Position numbers and translations under genes: made by a program | Origin: Thuidium tamariscinum | Taxonomy: Eukaryota > Streptophyta > Bryopsida > Hypnales > Thuidiaceae | Length of the DNA: 64,000 bases | Direction: 5' to 3' | NCBI GenBank assembly: GCA_947034885.2 | Contig: OX344749.2 | Location: 1,118,501 to 1,182,500 of the forward strand | The notes under the pieces: model-generated | The model's database searches: none | Seen by the model: only the letters and a program-made list of their open reading frames with translations | What the model was told of the DNA's origin: nothing | Shown: piece after piece, positions 57,361 through 64,000 of the stretch | Layout: each line of letters begins with the position of its first letter | Position numbering within the stretch: position 1 is the first letter of the stretch

Positions 57361-58202
57361 ATGTTGTCCACTGGTCGACCTTGATATCCTCCGTGAGGTA
57401 CTCACTCGTGTCCAGATTTTCATCCTTCATTGTCCATTTATACTCATGTCCTGAATTCATGAAGCAGGAGTGTTACTGAAGTCAAACATCGATCACTCGA
57501 TCTGTCGCTCCTCTTTTGGCAGCCCGTTTGGCAGTGACACAAACTCGATCATTTCGGTTCATTAATTCTGTGACTCGCACTCACTGAAATTTTTGTAGGT
57601 TTGATCACTTCCTCTAACTCTGGCCTCTGGAGCACATTTTCCAGTGCTTTCTAGACCTTCTGTTTCAAGACATTAACTTGCTTTTGCAATTCCTGCACCA
57701 TGTTCTCTAGTTCCGCTCTCACGGACTGACACTCCGGAGTAGCTAGCCGGCTCAGATTTATCATTTCTCTGTGCAAGCTAGCTTAGCTCCAATGGAAGCT
57801 CTCGTTTTATTGCTGAGTGTTAATCTTGAATTGGTGTCCGATTTTGTGAATCTATGCAGGTTTGTGTTTAATGTCCAAAATGATGTTTCCATGCAGGGTG
57901 TTGAGCAGCTGATTCTCGGACATTTCATTATCAATGCATACACGTTCATCGTGTGCATGATCAATAATATTCCTTACGTTTTTATAGTCATTTCTTTTCA
58001 ATGGGTTGGGTGAGTGCGTTGAAGGTTAGCTGTCCTGTAAATGTATATTCGATTCAGGATGCATCCATGGGTGCATTTCGTAATTGCTTTGGGTGAGAAC
58101 TTGCTTAAATTGGTGTGTAAGTCGACTTCTAGGAACTAGTAGTACTCCAGTCTCTTTTCGAAGAAGAACTGGTCACAAACCCCGATCTCTGATGGACGAT
58201 AG
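57361..58202. other. intergenic DNA
   Basis: No coding block or repeat stands out; the ORFs on both strands are short and have no domain. Confidence 0.4.
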
Positions 58203-58454
58203 ATGATGACCTCCTCCGCTCCCGTATCGATCGAGACCTTACCGCGAACTACTCCGATCATCGTGGAGATTGATGATGAATTTTCTACCCTTCCTTTGAA
58301 GACCGAAGTCGAGTGCCTCAGCTCCGTTTTTGAGAAGCAGAGAAATTCCTTCGCTGTACGGTCAGTACAGGTCTTCTTTGGCGGTGGAATAAAACCTTTG
58401 GATGTCTCTATGAAGGTGAAAGAAGAATTGGTTCACAACCTAGGTCTCGTTTGA
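58203..58454 (+). CDS. hypothetical small ORF, 83 aa
   Basis: An open frame from tandem ATG codons: MMTSSAPVSIETLPRTTPII then VEIDDEFSTLP and a tail ELVHNLGLV. Codon composition looks more coding-like than the surroundings, but I recognise no family. A donor-like site (TACG|GTCAGT at about 58362) could make it only a first exon. Confidence 0.25.
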   Translation: MMTSSAPVSIETLPRTTPIIVEIDDEFSTLPLKTEVECLSSVFEKQRNSFAVRSVQVFFGGGIKPLDVSMKVKEELVHNLGLV

Positions 58455-59109
58455 GCGTGATAGAAGAGGTTCTCCCTGAGTCCATTTTTGAAGATGGGAT
58501 ACGTGTAATTGGGCGTATGAGATGATCATGACACTAAACACTGAAGACCACAGTCCAACACAAAAGCGGCAGTATTTTCTTGATACTCCAATTAAGTTTT
58601 GTGATGAGCTTCGAAATCTGTCTGCTTTGAATCTATATGTGATTTGGGCTGTGAAAAGTCAGTGAGAACATTTCATGTACTCACCCAAAGGCAAATATAC
58701 TCAATAAAAGCACTCTCGGTGCACTTTCTATCTATTGTAAAATGGCCTGGGAGTGAGCCCTTGACTTCCACTCACAATCTTACAACTAGAATGTTTTCGA
58801 CTTGGCAGGGTAATTGTGGAGCTCTGTACTGACAATTTAAAACATTTCTGCACTCATTGTGGAGTCCTGCTCTCAAATTTTGGAAGGACAGTGACTGGCA
58901 TGAGATCAAACCTCACTGGTAAAAAGATTAGAAGAGAACTGAAATTTACGCCCTTTCCTAGCACCCAGTACTAGGTGGACAAGGACTTATAAATGAAAAT
59001 TGGAAAGCCCTGGGAAACAATCAAAACAACCGAGCAAACTCAGGCAGGGGATAATCGTGAATCTCATCATGCCAAAGAGCTGATTTCATCTTGAGTTTAT
59101 CGCTGTTCC
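58455..59109. other. SHIPPO gene 3' flank
   Basis: This probably contains the 3' untranslated region of the minus-strand SHIPPO-repeat gene. No gene was recognised on the plus strand. Confidence 0.4.
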
Positions 59110-62100
59110 TCAAACGTCGTAAGCGCCTGGGCCTGGCAAATCCTCAATAGCAGGATTCCATCTCAAACCTTTCGTGAATTTTATGAACGGCGGATTTGCA
59201 CACTTTGAGTTCGCTTGATTACCCTGCCAAGTCGAAAAAAAACGAAATTCAGACCACGCACTGCACTCGCCATCCCTAATTTTACGACTACGTTTTAGAT
59301 AGTATAAATTGAGATTGAAAGTATGGACGATGAATTATCGTTATGTTAAAATGATTCGAAACACTCACCACAGAAGATATTTGCCCGAATTGACCAGGTC
59401 CGTTCGACACTTGTCCCATATAAGCTTTGTCATGTTCTTTTGACAAAAACGTCTGTCATGAGAGCAAACGTGAGCACAAAGCCCACTAAGTAGTTATAAC
59501 TGCGGACTGGACTGGAACTTGATCACCATAACTGAAAGCGCTAAACAGATATGCAAAGAAGCGGTGATACCTTATCCCTTCCTTCTCGAGTACTTTGAGG
59601 GAAGCTGTAAGAAGGCAAAGTTATCCTTTGAGATTCAGGTTGCTTTCCTACTGATCCTTTCATTGGATACTCTCCCGGTCCAGCAGATTCACCACCTCGA
59701 TCCCTCTGGAAATTCATCGTCACGGACATGAATAATATGTTGGCACAAACCTCGATGTTTCTGAAATTACAAAATCTCAAAGAAGCAGGATTTGAAGTCT
59801 AACGTGACTACAAATAGATCACATCATAGATATGTTTTATGAGGAATGAAATTATTCTGAGCTTCATTTGTCATTGCTCCACAAGATAGTTACCAGCGTT
59901 CTCTGCCCTTTGGTAAAATTGATGACCGGAGCAGATCGATTTCCAGACATATTTTGATACCCAAAAGTGGATTTTGGAGGACAATTCGGTCCTGGTGACG
60001 TCAACCCCCACTTTTCCTGCACACATTTTCAAATGCCTATTAATGGCCTCCAAAAACATACACACGTCCATTCAACAATACGAAATTCCACCAAACCAAC
60101 CCAGTGCAGCACAACCGCAAGACCGCATGCTGTGCACTCACCACCACGACCCTAAACCCACCAAGAGTCGTACTATATTTTTTGGAGTTGTCTGTAATTA
60201 GGAACGAATTTTTAAAGTCACTAAGGTGTCAGTCCCAAAACCACGCTCTTGACTCTGATTGTTCTGATCTTCCTAACTCCGAGGCACTTTGCACGGAAGA
60301 GAACTTGGCATGTGGTAGCTTTCATTGGTGATGGTTTCTCCTTGAATAATTTTGAGCAAAAATATACTCGCACGGTTTAAAGAGCCAGGTGGAATTGGAA
60401 AATCTACCTTATACCATTATATAATTTTCGTGAGGAAGCCATGTAATCTCAGTACCTGACTCATTGACAATGTCAGCAATGAGTAATTTGACGAGTCATT
60501 CATTTTATTATGGATCGTATAATTAAAATACCTTGTCAAAATCTTTGTGCACGAACATCTTTGCTTGTGCCGCCCTACTTCCAACGGTGAACGCTGTCTT
60601 TTCAGGAGATTTTTTTTCGGATCTTACCTGTGAAATTGTGATTCCAGGTAAGGGGAACTTAATCGAGACTGAGGTTGCCTGTCCAAAAGTTAGTACCACT
60701 CACATAGACTGGAAATAAAGCAAACATATTTGATGCGAATGCCAGTTGATCGACCTTGCAAAATCAACCCATAGCCATGAATATCTATTAGTTGACTGTG
60801 CCGCTGGTGATATCATATTGGCAGAACTATAAAAGTCAAATATGAACAGTATGGTTTCTTGAATTTGCACCTGATCACCAAAAGCAGATCCTGCTGGATT
60901 ATATGCTCCAGGTCCGGGCATTTGGTCTGGTCCTTTCTGCATGGCCAGAACCGCTTAGAAAAACCACAAGCAATTGTGTCCTACACGGAGGTCGAAGAAA
61001 AACAGAGCTTTCAATTTCTCATCTCGGCACTTATTAGAGCTGTCCTCAAATACAATACTATCTCAGATTCAAGATTGAACGACCAAAAAAGGGCTTGCCA
61101 GTACATATTCGCGGAATTATTCATTAGATCTATTCACCCCTACTTTCTTACTGAAACAAAGTCAGCATTCCCACTTTCAATGAATTCAAGGATAACTCTA
61201 TGAGCAGATGCATAGGGACACTTACCCTCGAAAAGCGTTTTGCAGTCCCGATTTTCACCTCGGCAGGGGACTCACAATGCGATTGAGGTTGTTTGCCAAA
61301 TGATGAAATCGACTTGTAGACAGGACCTGTGCACACGACAGAAAGCAGAGCACATTTAATACGTAATTTAGCTGCAGCATGTGATTGGCGAAGCAGTAAA
61401 GGGCAAGTACAAAGGTCAGCAGCTTTGATTATTCTTTACGATAGACATGGTGCCAGAACTGAGACTCTAAAATCCAAGATTATCAGGAATAAGCCAAACC
61501 CTAAACCAATATTCCAACGAGCTCAGATCTTGTTAGAAAACATTAAAAGAGATTCGAACTGTCCATCTCAAGTGACAACTAGAAGTTACCAATACTTAAT
61601 CAACCTAGAGCAGCGAGGAGCATCACTGATCAAGGACTCCACAACAAAAATCATATGCGAGGTCGCTTATACACAACTACAAGTCCTAGCAACATAATAG
61701 CGTATTAAAGTGCTAAACTATGATTCCTGGAAATTCATACCAGGACTGTTGTTCCCTGGTGTCTTCGCTGCCATTTCAGCATTGACAAACATCTGCACCC
61801 ACAATTCCAGAGCATCATAAATGGCTGCCCAGACATCACAACAGTAACTGCAGATTACTTCACTTTCTAAAGCCTGCAGAAGATTTATTTATATCACCAA
61901 ATTCAATATCTTAGACCTCACTCCAGATATAAGAATTAAAACGCGTGCCACAAGAATTCATTGATACGATAGTATCTGCGCACACACGTGATTGTGCAAA
62001 TAGATAATAAATCAATTAAAGGAGCCTGAAACCATCACAACTTGATAGTCCGACTACATAAACCAAATTTAATATGATTATACCCTTTCAAAAGCATAGC

Positions 62101-62510
62101 GACTACCCGTGCCAAATCCAATACATGGAGCAGTAACCCTCTTTGATAATATCTGCGTCAAACAAACACTCAACAGATCATTTCATAGAAACTGTCGAAT
62201 AGCAGGCAGCCAAAGGCAAAAGAAAGAGTTATGCACGATTACAAGTAAGGATAGTCAGACTAAGGAATGAGTGTAGAATATATCGCTAATAAAAACTGGG
62301 AGAGAAATAATATCCTTCACTACGACATAAAATTTGACTACTTCTGAACGACATTGTGGAGAGCTGTAAAGGGTATAATTTGCAGAGTACCTGGGGACCA
62401 AAGCAGGCTGACTTGGTATGAGTTACACGCGGTGGACGAGGTTTCCAAGTCCTGTCTAATCGGAAGGCCTCCCAATAAGGTACCCTCTCAGTAGACTTCG
62501 CATCTGTCAT
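59110..62510 (-). CDS. sperm-tail PG-rich (SHIPPO/ODF3-like) protein
   Basis: This is a flagellar/cytoskeletal protein with sperm-tail PG-rich repeats, expected in the axoneme of motile sperm. Nine exons are all phase-consistent: 62510-62391, 61792-61741, 61326-61226, 60936-60871, 60678-60628, 60016-59894, 59705-59571, 59452-59369 and 59223-59110, giving 281 aa. Repeat cores are visible: MPGPGAYNPAGSAFG, TSPGPNCPPKSTFGYQ, SAGPGEYPMKGSVGKQ, SNGPGQFGQISSVGNQ and LPGPGAYDV at the C-terminus. TFLSKEHDKAYMGQ resembles the plant SHIPPO signature with SKEHEKAY. Repeats are followed by (S/T)AP-type and phenylalanine-containing segments (NRSAPVINFTKGQR). All introns are GT-AG. The 17-residue exon 5 (ATSVSIKFPLPGITISQ) is the least certain. 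Genes of this class are generally missing from seed plants without flagellated sperm. Confidence 0.85.
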
Positions 62511-63147
62511 TGTGTGAAGTTTTTCAACTTGAGCTCTGTCTATCAAGTCTCATTCTTGTGAGACTCCAACTCTCGTGCCCCTCCTCCGTCCGCAAAGCGT
62601 GTCCTGACATTGCTATTGCTTCTTTCGGATACCCCTGATCATCCCCATGTTGGATATACTGACCTTCTGACACACTACAAATCAGAAAGATCTCGTTTCT
62701 TGGACTCCACATTCATAATTTGAAGACGAAGTTCCGCTTCCCTTTTCAAGTTCCACCATCATGAATACTACCAGTCCATACTTGCAACCTCTCTATGCCA
62801 TGGAGGGAGAAATGCTTATTTTTCCATTTAACACCATCACATGTCGCAAGAGTGATAAAACAGAGTTTTAAACCTCTCCATCACGATGTCATATAGCCCT
62901 CCATTTGTCGCCATCTTCCCTCATGAATTGTGCCCTACTGGACCCTAAATTCATCTCCACCTGGAGGCCTATTACGATCTTCAGCAGCAGCAAATCTTCT
63001 TCACCCAGGAGGTTACATCAACAAAAACTAGCTGATGACAGCATTGAAGCATTTTTGGCAGACAACTCGTTGTAAGAACCTTGGTTAAGCAAAAGCTATT
63101 ATGCAACTGCCAGGTTTACAACACTGCCACTGATGCTGCATCTTAAC
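62511..63147. promoter_or_regulatory. SHIPPO gene upstream region
   Basis: This is the 5' flank and possible leader of the minus-strand SHIPPO gene, and also the 3' side of the candidate exon at 63.15-63.52 kb. A short upstream frame precedes the chosen ATG in the same reading frame (MIDRAQVEKLH), so the start could lie slightly upstream. Confidence 0.35.
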
Positions 63148-63520
63148 TCAATACGAAACAAGCTCTCCACAAGTAGGGCACATGCGTTGCTCCTCAGCAA
63201 AGGGAGCAAAACTCTTCGGTGCGTTGAATGTACAGGTAATTGAAGTGATGGTGGTCACGCAGATCCCTCTCTTTGTTGCCAAAAGAACCCATGTCATCAA
63301 TAAAAACTTGTGAGGATTGCACGGATGGCAATGATCGGTACCTGAAAGAACGGTGAAGGACCGAATCCCCGAAGGGTCGCTCAGAGGTGGGGCAGAGTGG
63401 AGCAATGGTACGGGATGCTGGTTCAAGGGCATGGGGGAGATTCCTCCGATCTCGCTGCAGCGGCAGCTTCTTCACAGATAGAAGTGACGAGAGCAGGGCA
63501 GAATGCGAAAGACTCGCCAT
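63148..63520 (-). CDS. possible plastid-targeted protein, hypothetical
   Basis: ATG at 63520 opens a Ser/Leu/Arg-rich stretch (MASLSHSALLSSLLSVKKLP) resembling a transit peptide. It ends at a good donor (TTTCAG|GTACCG). Either it reads on without splicing to a stop at 63194 (108 aa), or it splices to a second exon; an overlapping frame ends in EEQRMCPTCGELVSY and a stop at 63148, a zinc-ribbon-like CxxC end. I could not find a phase-consistent acceptor for that. No family recognised. Confidence 0.3.
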
Positions 63521-64000
63521 CAGATTCGGCCGAAGCTAGCCACGAAGAGTTTAACCCTTTGAATTCCCAATGGAAACATCCACAAGGAGCGAATCCCCGT
63601 CTGGAACAATCGGCCAAGGGGTGCCGAGGCGTTACAGTTGCACGAGCTTTACCCTAAAGGCCCGCTACTCCAACCACAAACCAAAAAAATATTGAAACCC
63701 TCAACATCATTCTCCATTTCCACTACAGAAGTTCAATTCCCACGGCACTCCTCCTTTAACTTAGTTCCCATATCGGGAACACCTGTCTACTTCTCTGCTC
63801 CCTCACGCCCGTTTTCTCCTCCATGAGCGTTGCCCTTTTGTTGCGGCTCTCATCTCCGACGGTAGCTAAAGCATCTGCTTGACATTGTGGTTCCGGCACG
63901 CTTCACTTCAGGTGAAGCTCTAACCTCAGCACTTCTTAATACATAAGTTTGTGAGTTTAATTTGAGTGCATTGCGAGGGAGAATCATCTATAAATCCGGA
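63521..64000. other. upstream flank of candidate gene
   Basis: No coding block was recognised; the sequence may be the promoter of the minus-strand candidate at 63.5 kb. The window ends here. Confidence 0.35.

Noticed and set aside
61329-61697. 122-aa plus-strand ORF
   Set aside because: It lies over an intron of the SHIPPO gene, antisense, with no recognisable family.

Overview
This is a nuclear window from a land plant, most likely a seedless one (bryophyte- or lycophyte-like). Most genes have short GT-AG introns, and there are plant or plastid families: plastid fibrillin, trihelix factor, RabA GTPase and plant-type CLC. One gene encodes a sperm-tail PG-rich (SHIPPO/ODF3-like) protein, a family kept mainly where sperm are flagellated. 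I cannot name the species from sequence alone.

Layout. 1-10 kb is AT-rich repeat DNA: fold-back and MITE-like elements, an inverted array of ~177-bp repeat units (about 2.98-4.31 kb) and a broken Crinkler/RHS-type P-loop ATPase gene (6.23-8.83 kb, minus) whose intron holds a MITE. 10.6-12.05 kb is a two-exon RabA/Rab11 GTPase, and 16.97-25.0 kb is a ~23-exon CLC chloride channel/transporter. 25.9-32.7 kb is a second repeat island: a decayed tandem Dof-like zinc-finger gene, a small CACTA element, a decayed PIF1/Helitron-type helicase and nested MITEs.

33.2-49.3 kb is gene-rich: PI-PLC X-domain protein (minus), DUF3429/TMEM69-like membrane protein (plus), a helical-bundle/U-box/TPR-like protein (plus), glutathionyl-hydroquinone reductase (minus) and a plastid-lipid-associated/fibrillin protein (plus). 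50.15-50.86 kb is another MITE. 53.5-55.0 kb is a trihelix transcription factor (minus); 2 kb away, divergently placed, is a small ORF (57.04-57.36 kb) resembling only that factor's C-terminal helical domain. 59.1-62.5 kb is the nine-exon SHIPPO-repeat gene (minus), and 63.1-63.5 kb holds a possible plastid-targeted exon.

The genes look like unrelated neighbours, not a pathway cluster. PLC/DUF3429 and reductase/fibrillin are two head-to-head pairs sharing upstream regions of about 1.2-1.4 kb. Exon coordinates were derived by hand from splice motifs and reading phase. The less usual points are the Crinkler-type ATPase relic in a plant, the degenerate double Dof domain, the U-box architecture, the detached trihelix C-terminal domain, the altered CLC filter motif and two apparent GC-AG introns.
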